Positions 39,169 through 49,852 of a DNA stretch of 57,076 bases are shown piece by piece. A program made the position numbers and the translations under genes. Source of the DNA: Macrococcoides caseolyticum. GTDB taxonomy: Bacteria; Bacillota; Bacilli; Staphylococcales; Staphylococcaceae. The number at the start of each line of letters is the position of its first letter. Position 1 is the first letter of the stretch. The stretch is taken from NCBI RefSeq assembly GCF_002902665.1, contig NZ_PPRM01000095.1:1-57076 (forward strand), given 5' to 3'. The notes below the pieces were generated by a model. It did not search any database. It saw only the letters and a list, made by a program, of their open reading frames with translations, and was not told the origin of the DNA.

Positions 39169-40026
39169 ATGTTTAAGGATATCTTTAAAAAAAATAAAAA
39201 GAAAAAATATGTAACCGTTAAAAATATGACAGATACAGAAGTACCTGAAGGTATAATGGCGAAATGTCCAAAATGTCAAAAAATTATGTATACAAAAGAG
39301 TTACAGGAAAATCTAAATGTTTGTTTTAACTGTGATCATCACATGGCGATGAACGCTTATGACCGCATCGATGCTTTGATGGATAAAGGTACCTTTAAGG
39401 AACTGGATAAACATGTTGAACCGGTCAACCCGCTTAACTTTCCCAATTATGAAGAGAAAATAGAGAAAGATAGAGCGAAGACGGAGATTGATGAAGCGGT
39501 CGTAACTGGGTGGGGTACAATCAATGGTTATAAGACGGGAATCGCTGTAATGGATTCAAGATTTCGTATGGGTTCTATGGGAACGGTAGTTGGAGAGAAG
39601 ATTACACGTGCAATTGAATATGCGACAAAACAGCAGATGCCTTTTATTATCTTTACAGCAAGTGGTGGTGCGAGAATGCAGGAAGGAATACTATCACTGA
39701 TGCAAATGGCTAAAGTAAGCGTGGCTTTGAACCGACATCGTGAAACAGGATTATTATATATTGCATTTATGACACATCCTACGACAGGCGGTGTATCTGC
39801 AAGTTTTGCATCTGTCGGAGATATTAATCTTGCTGAACCAGAAAGTTTGATTGGATTTGCAGGACGACGTATCATCGAACAGACGATCAATGAGAAGCTA
39901 CCTGATGATTTCCAGACTGCTGAATTTCTACTGGACCATGGACAGCTTGATAAAGTTGTGCATCGTAAAGAGATGAAAGAGGTTCTTACTACAATCTTGA
40001 AATTACATCAAAGGGGTGAAAATTAA
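39169..40026 (+). CDS. accD: Acetyl-CoA carboxylase carboxyltransferase beta subunit
   Basis: A 285-aa subunit that, with AccA, moves the carboxyl group from carboxybiotin to acetyl-CoA to make malonyl-CoA for fatty acids. The four-cysteine zinc ribbon (KCPKCQ, 15 residues, VCFNCDH) is at about residues 30-52. The crotonase-like fold has [10 protein letters not shown] near 165. The ATG at 39169 (MFKDIFKK) matches other staphylococcal AccD, so three upstream in-frame ATGs are rejected. Its stop overlaps the accA start (TAATG), so the subunits are coupled. Confidence 0.95.
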
Positions 40027-40970
40027 TGGTGCTGGATTTTGAACAACCCATTAGAGATATCGAAAAGAAAATTCAAGATATAGAGCAATATATGAAAGCA
40101 TCCGATGTTGATTTGACACATGAGGTAGAATTACTGAAGGCAAAGAAAGAAAGCCTGTTTAAATCAATCTATGCCGATCTGTCCCCTTGGCAAAGAGTCC
40201 AGATTGCACGTTTAGGTGAAAGACCGACAACGTTAGATTATATCGCACATCTATTTGATGAATTTATGGAATTCCATGGAGACAGGAACTTTAGAGACGA
40301 TCCTGCAATCGTCGGAGGTATTGCTTCTTTCCAAGGCCGCCCAGTTACTGTCATTGGTCACCAGAGAGGAAAAGAGACGAAAGATAATATATACAGAAAC
40401 TTCGGCATGGCTCACCCAGAAGGTTATCGTAAAGCGATGCGGTTGATGAAGCAAGCTGAAAAGTTCAACCGTCCGATTATATGTTTTATCGATACGAAAG
40501 GAGCATATCCTGGTAAAGCAGCTGAAGAACGTGGGCAGAGTGAGTCGATTGCACGTAATCTAGTAGAGATGGCTGCACTTAAAGTACCGGTTATCTCGAT
40601 TGTCATCGGGGAAGGTGGAAGTGGTGGAGCGCTTGGTTTAGGTGTATGTAATACATTGTTAATGTTAGAAAACGCAACGTATTCCGTCATTTCTCCAGAA
40701 GGTGCGGCAGCGTTACTGTGGAAAGATAGTACACTTGCCCAGTTGTCGGCAGAAACGATGAAGATTACTGCACCTGACTTGCTTGAACTTGGTGTCGTAG
40801 ATGAAGTGATTCATGAAATACCTGGGGGTGCACATCGAAATATTGCGCAACAAAGTCAGTTGATCAGTAAAGCATTAACCCCATTTATTCATGAACTTTC
40901 ACAACGCTCTGCAGAGGATATTGTGCAACAACGCTATGATAAGTTTAGAGCAATCGGTGAAATCAAATAA
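40026..40970 (+). CDS. accA: Acetyl-CoA carboxylase carboxyltransferase alpha subunit
   Basis: A 314-aa partner of AccD. The N-terminal helical segment ([20 protein letters not shown]) precedes a ClpP/crotonase-type domain with [21 protein letters not shown] and [16 protein letters not shown] (about residues 155-220). The ribosome binding site AGGGGTG lies at the end of accD. The carboxylase complex also needs accB and accC, which are not in this window. Confidence 0.95.
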   Translation: MVLDFEQPIRDIEKKIQDIEQYMKASDVDLTHEVELLKAKKESLFKSIYADLSPWQRVQIARLGERPTTLDYIAHLFDEFMEFHGDRNFRDDPAIVGGIASFQGRPVTVIGHQRGKETKDNIYRNFGMAHPEGYRKAMRLMKQAEKFNRPIICFIDTKGAYPGKAAEERGQSESIARNLVEMAALKVPVISIVIGEGGSGGALGLGVCNTLLMLENATYSVISPEGAAALLWKDSTLAQLSAETMKITAPDLLELGVVDEVIHEIPGGAHRNIAQQSQLISKALTPFIHELSQRSAEDIVQQRYDKFRAIGEIK

Positions 40971-40999
40971 AAAGATATAAATATAATATGAAAAGGTAG

Positions 41000-41015
41000 T
41001 TGAAAACGTTGTCTA
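41000..41015. promoter_or_regulatory. cre (CcpA) site upstream of pfkA
   Basis: TTGAAAACGTTGTCTA matches the 16-position cre consensus exactly. It is 135 bases before pfkA and coincides with the left arm of the accA terminator. Confidence 0.5.
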
Positions 41016-41040
41016 AATAATAAATTGGCGACGTTTTTTT
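41003..41040 (+). terminator. accA terminator
   Basis: AAAACGTTG (41003-41011) and CGACGTTTT (41029-41037) form a stem with one G-T pair, followed by TTT. Its left arm contains a cre site. Confidence 0.7.
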
Positions 41041-41050
41041 GAATGTTTTT

Positions 41051-41066
41051 TTAAAACGTTTTCATT
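41051..41066. promoter_or_regulatory. Second cre-like site upstream of pfkA
   Basis: On the minus strand AATGAAAACGTTTTAA carries the cre core with one mismatch. It is 85 bases before the pfkA ATG. Two sites at such a promoter could activate, as for glycolytic operons of other Firmicutes. Confidence 0.4.
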
Positions 41067-41140
41067 GTTACGAAGATGTGATATTGATGGATAATGTGAA
41101 AGTAATGTGTTAATTTAAAGATAAAGAATACACAAAGTGA

Positions 41141-42109
<969 letters not shown>

Positions 42110-42149
42110 TTCAATAAGCGTCGTAACAAATATAATGGAGGCTCATAAA

Positions 42150-43910
42150 ATGAGAAAAACTAAAATAGTATGTACAATCGGACCGGCTTCAGAATCTCCT
42201 GAAATGTTAGAGAAATTGATGAATGCAGGTATGAACGTTGCTCGCCTTAATTTCTCGCATGGTTCACACGAGGAACATAAGGCTCGTATCAAGACAATTC
42301 GCTCTGTCGCGCAACGTTTAAATAAGACGGTAGCAATCTTGCTTGATACGAAAGGTCCTGAAATTAGAACACATAATATGGAAAATGATAAGATTGAACT
42401 TGTTAAAGGTTCAACTATTACAGTCAGTATGGAACAAGTATTGGGCACTTCTGCAGAGTTCTCGGTAACGTATCCTGAATTAATCAATGATATTCACATA
42501 GGATCTACAATTTTATTAGATGATGGATTAATCGAGCTTAGAGTAAAGGATATTCTGCATGACGAAGGTAAGATTGTATGTGACGTTATCAATGCAGGTG
42601 AACTAAAGAACAAAAAAGGTGTAAACTTACCTGGTGTTAAAGTAAACTTGCCTGGAATTACAGATAAAGATGCTGCAGATATTCTATTCGGTATCGAACA
42701 GAAAGTAGACTTCATTGCGGCATCATTTGTACGTCGTGCGAGTGATGTATTAGAAATTCGTGAAATATTAGAGAAAAATCAATGTGACTTTATTCATATT
42801 ATCCCTAAAATTGAAAATGAAGAAGGGATAGAGAATATCGATCAGATTCTGGAAGTTTCTGATGGACTGATGATTGCACGTGGAGATATGGGGGTAGAAA
42901 TACCAGCTGAGCAAGTACCACTAGTACAAAAGGAATTGATTCAGAAGTGTAACATTCTCGGAAAACCTGTAATCACTGCCACACAAATGCTCGATTCTAT
43001 GCAACGTAACCCACGCTGTACACGTGCAGAAGCAAGTGATGTGGCCAACGCCATCTATGATGGAAGTGACGCAGTAATGTTATCAGGTGAAACGGCTGCA
43101 GGATTATATCCGGAAGAATCGGTTAAGACGATGCACAATATTGCATTTGCTGCAGAAGAAGCACAAGATTATAAACGTATGCTTTCAGACCGCACAAAAT
43201 TAAATCAGCCATCTATGGTAAATGCGATTGGTGTCTCTGTAGCACATACTGCTTTAAATTTAGACGTACAGACGATTGTTGCTGCAACTGAAAGTGGTAC
43301 AACAGCACAGACAATTTCTAAATATCGTCCACATGCACATATTATCGCAGTAACACCTTATGAAGAAACAGCGAGACATCTTTCATTAGTATGGGGAGTA
43401 ATACCTGTAGTGAAGACGGGTAAATCTACAACTGATGAATTATTAGATAAGTCTGTACAGGCAGCAATTGAAGTAGGAACTGTTGAAAATGGAGATCTAA
43501 TCATTATTACAGCAGGTATCCCAACTGGTGAAGCAGGAACTACGAACTTAATGAAGATTCATCTCATTGGTGATGTGATCGCAGCAGGGACTGGTATAGG
43601 TAGAACTGCGGCACATGGAAAGGTCATTAAAGCAAATAGTGCAGAAGAACTACAAGGTGTTGATATGACGGATAAAGTTGTGGTGTCACCACAGACAGAT
43701 GCAGATATGGTACCTTATCTTGAACAGGCAGTTGCGATTGTAACTGAAGAAGGTGGATTAACATCACATGCGGCAGTAGTTGGGCTTAATCTCGGTAAAC
43801 CGACAATTGTAGGTGTCCAGGATGTGATGAATACATTAGAAAATGGAACACTTGTAACAGTAGATGCACAGCATAATAAAGTATATATCGGACACGCAAA
43901 AGTAAACTAA
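42150..43910 (+). CDS. pyk: Pyruvate kinase
   Basis: A 586-aa tetrameric enzyme converting PEP and ADP to pyruvate and ATP. The start at 42150 ([14 protein letters not shown]) has GGAGG 10 bases upstream; a longer reading begins inside pfkA and is rejected. The active-site segment is [21 protein letters not shown], the adjacent TATQMLDSM is present, and the C-terminal extra PEP-utiliser-like domain ([21 protein letters not shown]) is typical for Bacillus and staphylococci. It is the second gene of the pfkA operon and ends at a strong terminator. Confidence 0.96.
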   Translation: MRKTKIVCTIGPASESPEMLEKLMNAGMNVARLNFSHGSHEEHKARIKTIRSVAQRLNKTVAILLDTKGPEIRTHNMENDKIELVKGSTITVSMEQVLGTSAEFSVTYPELINDIHIGSTILLDDGLIELRVKDILHDEGKIVCDVINAGELKNKKGVNLPGVKVNLPGITDKDAADILFGIEQKVDFIAASFVRRASDVLEIREILEKNQCDFIHIIPKIENEEGIENIDQILEVSDGLMIARGDMGVEIPAEQVPLVQKELIQKCNILGKPVITATQMLDSMQRNPRCTRAEASDVANAIYDGSDAVMLSGETAAGLYPEESVKTMHNIAFAAEEAQDYKRMLSDRTKLNQPSMVNAIGVSVAHTALNLDVQTIVAATESGTTAQTISKYRPHAHIIAVTPYEETARHLSLVWGVIPVVKTGKSTTDELLDKSVQAAIEVGTVENGDLIIITAGIPTGEAGTTNLMKIHLIGDVIAAGTGIGRTAAHGKVIKANSAEELQGVDMTDKVVVSPQTDADMVPYLEQAVAIVTEEGGLTSHAAVVGLNLGKPTIVGVQDVMNTLENGTLVTVDAQHNKVYIGHAKVN

Positions 43911-43944
43911 AATAAGGATGAGCATTTGCTCATCCTTATTTTTG
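43909..43944. terminator. pyk terminator (bidirectional)
   Basis: AAAATAAGGATGAGCA (43909-43924) and TGCTCATCCTTATTTT (43927-43942) form a perfect 16-base stem with a TT loop. It also serves the convergent aapA. Confidence 0.9.
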
Positions 43945-43998
43945 ATTTCTATAAATTTTTTTGAATATACTTGAAGCTAAATGCCCTTGATAATTTCT

Positions 43999-45408
43999 TT
44001 ATCTATAATTATGTTTTTCGAAGTTGTCTTTCTTAAATCCACCCTGTACATAATACATAACTGCTAATAGAATAAACCATAATGGTGAAACGAATAATCC
44101 TAAACGTGTATCTTCTGCTATAAATAAGAGCATGAATACAAAGGCAAAGAATGCAAGTACAATGTAGGCTGCTATTTTGCCGCCAGGCATTTTATAGGTA
44201 CTATGTTCATGAAGTTCTGGTCGTGTTTTTAAATACTTCAAATAAGCGAACATAATAATTGACCATACAACGATAAAGAATACAGTAGCAACTGTAGTTA
44301 CGAGTGTAAATACCGCATTTGCATTCGGAATAATATAGTTCAATAATACGGAGATTAACAGCAGTACACTTGAGAACACAACTGCATTCGCTGGTACGCC
44401 AGCTCTATTCGTTCTTTGAAAGAAACTGTTATCTCCTTTTGAGAAGTTTTTACTTAATCCGAATAGCATATGGCTGTTTGAGAATATACCACTGTTACAA
44501 GATGATGATGCAGAAGTTATAACGACAAAATTGATTAAACTTGCTGCAAATCCAATACCAATCAGTCCAAAGAACTTAACGAATGGACTTTCGTTTGGAT
44601 CGATTTTATCCCACGGTGTAACACTCATGATGATGATTAATGAGCCGATATAAAATAAAACGATACGAATAGGTACACTATCTATTGCACGAGGTAATGT
44701 TTTCTCTGGATCTTGTGCTTCTCCTGCTGTAACACCGATAAGCTCAATTCCCACGAAACTAAATATTGCCATCTGGAAACTTAGCAGAAAACCATTCATA
44801 CCATTCGGAAAAATACCGTTATGTGACCATAGATTAGTAAGTGATGCATGTCCAAACTTCGTTTCAAATCCAATTACAATTAGGATAACACCAACAAGTA
44901 TAAGCGCGATGATTGTAACTACTTTAATGATAGCAAACCAGAATTCAAGTTCTCCAAAGAGCTTTGCTGTAAGTAAGTTCAACCCCATCAGCACAACGAT
45001 ACAGATTAAAGAAGATGCCCATGTCGGGAAGTCCGGCCACCAAAACTGAACGTACTTCGCAACGGCAGTCACTTCTGCCATCCCAGTCACAATCCAGCAG
45101 AACCAATATGTCCAACCTGTAACATACCCCATGAAATCTCCAAGATAATCTCTTGCAATATCAGTAAAGGAATGATAATTCGTATTGGATAATAATAATT
45201 CACCAAGCCCTCGCATAAATAAGAATAAGAACAACCCTATGACGAGGTATGTCAGCAATATTGAAGGTCCTGCAAAATTGATAGATTTCCCAGCTCCTAA
45301 AAATAGTCCAGTACCTATAGCTCCACCAATTGCAATAAGCTGAATATGTCTGTTTGAGAGCGCGCGTTGTAAATCATTGTTACTGTTGTTATTTAACTGA
45401 GTATTCAC
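43999..45408 (-). CDS. aapA: Amino acid permease, AapA-like (D-serine/D-alanine/glycine type)
   Basis: A 469-aa APC-superfamily transporter with about 12 membrane helices. The N-terminal RHIQLIAIGGAIGTGLFLGAG is the family signature, and SFVGIELIGVTAGEAQDPEKTLPRAI is typical for amino acid permeases. The start is GTG at 45408, with AAGGT 7 bases upstream; an overlapping ATG at 45410 is followed immediately by a stop. Its place between pyk and citZ fits the aapA of staphylococci, but exact substrate remains uncertain. The promoter region is shared with citZ. Confidence 0.85.
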   Translation of the reverse strand: MNTQLNNNSNNDLQRALSNRHIQLIAIGGAIGTGLFLGAGKSINFAGPSILLTYLVIGLFLFLFMRGLGELLLSNTNYHSFTDIARDYLGDFMGYVTGWTYWFCWIVTGMAEVTAVAKYVQFWWPDFPTWASSLICIVVLMGLNLLTAKLFGELEFWFAIIKVVTIIALILVGVILIVIGFETKFGHASLTNLWSHNGIFPNGMNGFLLSFQMAIFSFVGIELIGVTAGEAQDPEKTLPRAIDSVPIRIVLFYIGSLIIIMSVTPWDKIDPNESPFVKFFGLIGIGFAASLINFVVITSASSSCNSGIFSNSHMLFGLSKNFSKGDNSFFQRTNRAGVPANAVVFSSVLLLISVLLNYIIPNANAVFTLVTTVATVFFIVVWSIIMFAYLKYLKTRPELHEHSTYKMPGGKIAAYIVLAFFAFVFMLLFIAEDTRLGLFVSPLWFILLAVMYYVQGGFKKDNFEKHNYR

Positions 45409-45466
45409 ATTTTTACCTTCTTTCCTTAGTATTTTTCTATTATGTTATGAATTATCGAAAAACTCA

Positions 45467-45488
45467 AACTATATTTTAAAATATAGTT
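45467..45488. promoter_or_regulatory. Perfect 22-base AT palindrome between aapA and citZ
   Basis: A perfect inverted repeat centred between 45477 and 45478 (half-site AACTATATTTT). It is not a good CodY box and resembles no operator I know. It could be an operator for aapA, whose start is 59 bases away. Confidence 0.4.
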
Positions 45489-45503
45489 ATAACTAAAACT
45501 TAT
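45489..45503. promoter_or_regulatory. CcpC/CcpE-like box upstream of citZ
   Basis: ATAACTAAAACTTAT equals ATAA-N7-TTAT, the dyad recognised by the LysR regulator CcpC at Bacillus citZ and citB. A second ATAA half-site lies at 45533-45536, about 37 bases further on, near the spacing of Bacillus box I and box II. Confidence 0.45.
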
Positions 45504-45538
45504 CACGCTCAATAATAAACTACTATAATTCATAATCA

Positions 45539-45567
45539 TTCACAAAATAAAGACAATTAGCTATAAT
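45539..45567 (+). promoter_or_regulatory. citZ promoter
   Basis: TTCACA at 45539-45544 and TATAAT at 45562-45567 have a 17-base spacer. Transcription would start at about 45574. Confidence 0.65.
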
Positions 45568-45575
45568 ATGAAGTG

Positions 45576-45589
45576 TGAAAGCCGTTACA
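45576..45589 (+). promoter_or_regulatory. cre-like site at the citZ transcription start
   Basis: TGAAAGCCGTTACA differs from TGAAAGCGNTNNCA by one base in the central CG. It would cover the predicted +1. Repression of citZ by CcpA is known in Bacillus. Confidence 0.4.
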
Positions 45590-45628
45590 TTGGGCATAGC
45601 AAAATTTTGTTGTAAAGGGGAAATAGAA

Positions 45629-46746
45629 ATGGCAGAATTAGTTAAAGGGCTTGAAGGTATCGTAGCTTCGAACACAAAAGTGAGTTCGATTGTTGGGGAT
45701 CAACTGACATATGCAGGTTATGAAATTGATGACTTGACTGAAAATGCATCATTTGAAGAAGTGATTTTCTTACTTTGGAACTTCAGATTACCTAATAAAG
45801 AAGAACTAGAGAATTTAAAGTCTCAGCTTATTGAATATATGAATCTACATCCTAGAATGTATAGTCATTTCGAAGATTATACTGCGGACGAGGTGCATCC
45901 AATGACAGGGCTTCGTACTTCATTGTCATACCTTGCTCATTTTGATCCACGTGCGGATGAGTTTAATGAAGATGCACATATGAATAAAGCAATTCGTATT
46001 CAGGCGAAAGTTGCATCACTTGTTGCAGCATTTGCACGAGTTCGCCAAGGTAAAGAAGTGGTTAAACCGAAGAAAGAGCTAAGCTATGCAGCGAACTTCC
46101 TTATATGTTATTTGGTGAGGAACCGACGGAAGTTCAGGAGGAGGGCTTCAACAAAGCTCTGATTCTTCATGCCGATCACGAACTGAACGCCTCTACGTTT
46201 ACGGCGCGTGTCGCTGTCTCTACTTTATCTGATATGTATTCAGGTGTCGTTGCTGCAGCTGGTGCACTAAAGGGGCCACTTCACGGTGGTGCAAATGAAC
46301 AAGTTATGAAAATGTTAAGTGAAATCGGTTCAATTGATAATGTTGAAGACTATATCAACAAAAAAATTGAAAATAAGGAAAAGATTATGGGCTTTGGCCA
46401 CCGTGTGTATAAGAACGGAGATCCACGTGCTAAATATTTAAAAGAGATGTCTCGTAAGATTACAGATGAAACTGGACAGAAGGAACTTTTTGAAATATCA
46501 GTTAAAATCGCTGATTTGTTAAAGGAGAAAAAAGGCCTATTACCAAACGTCGATTTCTATTCTGCGACAGTTTATCACTCGATGGGAATCGAGCATGATC
46601 TGTTTACACCGATCTTTGCGGTAAGTCGTACATCGGGCTGGATTGCTCATATTCTTGAGCAATATAAAGATAACCGCATCATTCGTCCGCGTGCAAACTA
46701 TATCGGTGAAGTCGGCCGTAAATATGTGCCTGTAGAAGAACGATAA
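45629..46746 (+). pseudogene. citZ: Citrate synthase, split by a one-base frameshift
   Basis: Citrate synthase (about 372 aa if whole), the entry enzyme of the TCA cycle. The start at 45629 follows AAAGGGG. The first frame runs cleanly to residue YAANFL near 46102, then becomes LVRNRRKFRR and stops at 46162. The downstream frame resumes at MLFGEEPTEVQEEG from 46105. Adding one T in CCTTATATG (46099-46107) restores YAANFLYMLFGEEP. The downstream half keeps the catalytic HADHELN and GFGHRVYK histidines and the Asp in VDFYSATVYH. No slippery heptamer is seen, so programmed frameshifting is unlikely. It is either a real recent mutation or a base error in the sequence. icd and mdh follow intact. 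Confidence 0.85.
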
Positions 46747-46770
46747 AATACAAATATGGAGGAATAAATA

Positions 46771-48033
46771 ATGGCAGATAAAATTACAAATTCTAACGGA
46801 GTATTAAACGTACCAAATCATCCTGTAGTTCCATTTATTATTGGGGATGGAACAGGTCCAGATATATGGAATGCAGCCAGCCGCGTGTTAGATGCAGCAG
46901 TTGATAAAGCATACAACGGAGAAAAGAAGATTGAATGGAAAGAAGTACTTGCTGGTCAAAAAGCATTCGATGAGACAGGTGAATGGTTACCGCAAGAAAC
47001 GTTAGATGTGATTGACGAGTACCTAATTGCAATTAAAGGGCCTTTAACAACACCAATCGGTGGAGGTATTCGTTCTTTAAATGTTGCTTTACGTCAAGAG
47101 CTTGATCTTTTCACTTGTCTACGTCCGGTACGTTACTTTGAAGGTGTGCCTTCACCAGTTAAGCGTCCTGAAGATACAGATATGGTTATCTTCCGTGAAA
47201 ACACTGAAGATATCTATGCAGGTATTGAGTTCAAAGAAGGTTCTGAAGAAGTTAAGAAAGTCATTGATTTCTTACAAAATGAAATGGGTGCGAAAAATAT
47301 CCGTTTCCCAGAAACATCAGGTATTGGTATTAAACCAGTTTCTAAAGAAGGTACAGAACGTTTAGTACGTGCTGCAATCAATTATGCAATTACAGAAGGA
47401 CGTAAGTCTGTGACATTAGTTCATAAAGGGAATATCATGAAATTTACTGAAGGTGCGTTTAAACAGTGGGGTTATGATTTAGCAGAACGTGAATTCGGAG
47501 ATAAAGTATTCACTTGGGCTGAATATGACAAGATTAAAGAAACAGACGGTACAGAAGCGGCTGATAAAGCACAGGAAGTTGCTTTAGATGCAGGAAAGAT
47601 CTTAATTAAAGATTCTATTGCTGATATCTTCTTACAACAAATCTTAACGCGTCCAGCGGAATTTGATGTTGTCGCAACGATGAACTTAAACGGTGATTAT
47701 ATTTCTGATGCGCTTGCTGCTCAAGTAGGTGGTATTGGCATTGCACCTGGTGCGAATATTAACTATGAATCAGGGCATGCAATATTTGAAGCAACGCACG
47801 GAACAGCACCTAAGTACGCTGGATTAGATAAAGTTAATCCATCTTCTGTGATTTTAAGCGGAGTATTGATGCTTGAGCATTTAGGGTGGAAAGAAGCAGG
47901 AGAACTCATTACGAAATCTATGGAGAAAACGATTGCTTCTAAAGTCGTTACTTATGACTTTACGCGATTAATGGAAGGTGCAACAGAAGTTAAATGTAGT
48001 GCCTTTGCAGATGAACTTATTAAAAATATGTAA
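46771..48033 (+). CDS. icd: NADP-dependent isocitrate dehydrogenase
   Basis: A 420-aa dimeric enzyme that makes 2-oxoglutarate and NADPH. The substrate loop [23 protein letters not shown] contains the Ser and Arg ligands; [11 protein letters not shown] and the metal-binding [25 protein letters not shown] follow. The C-terminal [12 protein letters not shown] is the NADP-binding segment. The ribosome binding site is GGAGG at 25 bases after citZ, so they form one operon. It is intact, although citZ upstream is split. Confidence 0.96.
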   Translation: MADKITNSNGVLNVPNHPVVPFIIGDGTGPDIWNAASRVLDAAVDKAYNGEKKIEWKEVLAGQKAFDETGEWLPQETLDVIDEYLIAIKGPLTTPIGGGIRSLNVALRQELDLFTCLRPVRYFEGVPSPVKRPEDTDMVIFRENTEDIYAGIEFKEGSEEVKKVIDFLQNEMGAKNIRFPETSGIGIKPVSKEGTERLVRAAINYAITEGRKSVTLVHKGNIMKFTEGAFKQWGYDLAEREFGDKVFTWAEYDKIKETDGTEAADKAQEVALDAGKILIKDSIADIFLQQILTRPAEFDVVATMNLNGDYISDALAAQVGGIGIAPGANINYESGHAIFEATHGTAPKYAGLDKVNPSSVILSGVLMLEHLGWKEAGELITKSMEKTIASKVVTYDFTRLMEGATEVKCSAFADELIKNM

Positions 48034-48039
48034 TAAACA

Positions 48040-48078
48040 GAAGCAGTTATTTGAATTTATTCATTTAACTGCTTTTTT
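48040..48078 (+). terminator. Hairpin between icd and mdh
   Basis: AAGCAGTT (48041-48048) pairs with AACTGCTT (48067-48074) around a partly paired AT-rich loop, followed by T. A weak terminator within the operon, perhaps lowering mdh expression. Confidence 0.6.
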
Positions 48079-48092
48079 TAGGAGGAAATCAT

Positions 48093-49022
48093 ATGAGGAA
48101 GAAAATCAGCATAATTGGAAGTGGATTTACGGGCGCTACAGCAGCATTCATCGTAGCACAAAAAGGACTTGCAGATGTTATGCTCGTTGATCTTGCACGT
48201 AATCTGGATAAAGGAAAAGGGAAGGCGCTGGATATGCTTCAGTCAGCTGCCATTTTTAACAGCAGTGTTTCAATCTCTGCAACAAGTCAATATGAAGATA
48301 TTAAAGACTCGGATATCATTATGATTACTGCAGGGATTGCACGTAAGCCGGGTATGACACGTGAGGACCTTGTACAGACTAATCAGCAGGTGATGACAGA
48401 GGTTGGAGAACAGATAAAGGTATATGCCCCTAATGCAATTGTTATCGTGCTCACAAATCCAGTAGATGCAATGACCTATACAGTACAACAAGTGACTGGC
48501 TTTCCGCATGAACGTGTCATAGGTCAGTCTGGTGTCCTTGATACTGCAAGATTCAGAACATTTGTTGCTTCAGAACTTAACATTTCAGTAGAAGACGTGC
48601 ATGGTGTCGTACTCGGAGGCCACGGAGATACGATGGTTCCTCTAATACAGCATGCCAATGCAGGTGGAATTCCGCTTACTGAGATTATGGATAGATATAC
48701 AATTAATTCTATCGTCGATAGAACACGCAAAGGAGGAGCTGAAATTGTCCAGCTTCTTGGTGATGGATCAGCATATTATGCTCCTGCAGCTGCTATGGTT
48801 GAGATGGCTGAGGCAATAATTCTTAACAAGAAACGTATTCTGCCTGCAATTGCATATTTAAACGGTGAGTACAATGAAAGTGATGTATATATCGGAGTGC
48901 CTGTATTGATTGGGGAGAATGGTGTTGAACGCATCATAACGTTTGAATTAACTGCTGAAGAACAGTCTGCATTTCATCAATCTGCTGAGGTAGTCAGAGA
49001 CGTCATGCGTCTCTTGAAGTGA
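48093..49022 (+). CDS. mdh: Malate dehydrogenase (LDH-like type)
   Basis: A 309-aa NAD-dependent enzyme for malate to oxaloacetate. The Rossmann glycine motif GSGFTG is at residues 9-14; ARKPGMTR (83-90) contains the Arg that marks malate rather than lactate dehydrogenases; the catalytic His177 lies in GGHGDT, with TNPVDAMTY at about 121-129. GTCC-free AGGAGG precedes the ATG. Gene order citZ-icd-mdh-phoP is the Bacillus one; staphylococci as I know them lack mdh here. It is intact. Confidence 0.94.
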   Translation: MRKKISIIGSGFTGATAAFIVAQKGLADVMLVDLARNLDKGKGKALDMLQSAAIFNSSVSISATSQYEDIKDSDIIMITAGIARKPGMTREDLVQTNQQVMTEVGEQIKVYAPNAIVIVLTNPVDAMTYTVQQVTGFPHERVIGQSGVLDTARFRTFVASELNISVEDVHGVVLGGHGDTMVPLIQHANAGGIPLTEIMDRYTINSIVDRTRKGGAEIVQLLGDGSAYYAPAAAMVEMAEAIILNKKRILPAIAYLNGEYNESDVYIGVPVLIGENGVERIITFELTAEEQSAFHQSAEVVRDVMRLLK

Positions 49023-49080
49023 TTTATTAATTTATTGTAAACTTTTATACGAGTTCATGAAGTTTGTTGATTAGATGTAG

Positions 49081-49123
49081 CCATATATATTTACTGTAAT
49101 ATATAATAAAATTGTATATATGG
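49081..49123. promoter_or_regulatory. phoP promoter region with inverted repeat
   Basis: A perfect TATAAT at 49102-49107 lies between inverted arms CCATATATA (49081-49089) and TATATATGG (49115-49123). No -35 is clear, and no PhoP box (TTAACA repeats) was found. Confidence 0.4.
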
Positions 49124-49138
49124 TCTTGGAGGGATAGG

Positions 49139-49852
49139 ATGAGTCAGAAGGTATTAGTAGTAGATGATGAACAGTCGATTGTGACGTTATTACAATATAA
49201 TCTTGAACAATCAGGCTTTGAAGTGATAACCGCTTTCGATGGGGAAGAAGGTTTAAGTAAAATATTTTCTGAAGATCCGGATATTGTTGTTCTTGATCTT
49301 ATGTTACCTAAGATGGATGGTGTAGAAGTCTGTAAAGCAGTCCGTAGTGAAAAGAATCAAGTGCCTATTCTGATGCTTACAGCAAAGGATGATGAGTTTG
49401 ATAAGGTACTTGGCTTGGAGCTTGGAGCGGATGATTATATGACGAAACCATTTTCACCTAGGGAAGTTACCGCAAGGTTAAAGGCAATTTTGAGACGATC
49501 TCAGGCATTAAGACAGCACGAGTCTGAAAAAGAAAATAAAGAAATAATCATCGGCAAACTTAAAATATTGCCAGAACATTTTGAAGCGTATCGTAATGGC
49601 GAGCTGATTGATCTGACGCCAAAGGAATTCGAATTATTAATCTATTTGATAGAACGACAAGGACGTGTGATTACACGTGAACATATGCTGAATTCAGTGT
49701 GGAACTATGAATTTGCTGGTGATTCACGTATCGTTGATGTTCACATCAGTCATTTGAGAGAGAAAATAGAAGAAAATCCAAAGCAGCCACAATACATTAA
49801 AACTGTACGTGGTCTAGGTTATAAGCTGGATTACCCGAAACGAAATGATTAG
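49139..49852 (+). CDS. phoP: PhoP response regulator
   Basis: A 237-aa OmpR-family regulator for phosphate starvation. The receiver domain has the acidic pair Asp9-Asp10 after MSQKVLVV, the phosphorylation site Asp53 (VVLDLMLP), and Lys in MLTAKDDE. The winged helix (about residues 135-230) contains TPKEFELLIYL and VDVHISHLREKI. The start at 49139 is chosen because GGAGGG lies 7 bases upstream; an earlier ATG at 49112 would lie in the promoter. It overlaps phoR by 8 bases. Confidence 0.95.
   Translation: MSQKVLVVDDEQSIVTLLQYNLEQSGFEVITAFDGEEGLSKIFSEDPDIVVLDLMLPKMDGVEVCKAVRSEKNQVPILMLTAKDDEFDKVLGLELGADDYMTKPFSPREVTARLKAILRRSQALRQHESEKENKEIIIGKLKILPEHFEAYRNGELIDLTPKEFELLIYLIERQGRVITREHMLNSVWNYEFAGDSRIVDVHISHLREKIEENPKQPQYIKTVRGLGYKLDYPKRND

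Noticed and set aside
46097-46112. Programmed frameshift in citZ
   Set aside because: There is no slippery heptamer, stop codon context or downstream stem that would support it.
45575-46162. Short citrate synthase as an independent, functional protein
   Set aside because: It ends in unrelated residues after the frame change and lacks the catalytic histidines; the split gene reading is more likely.
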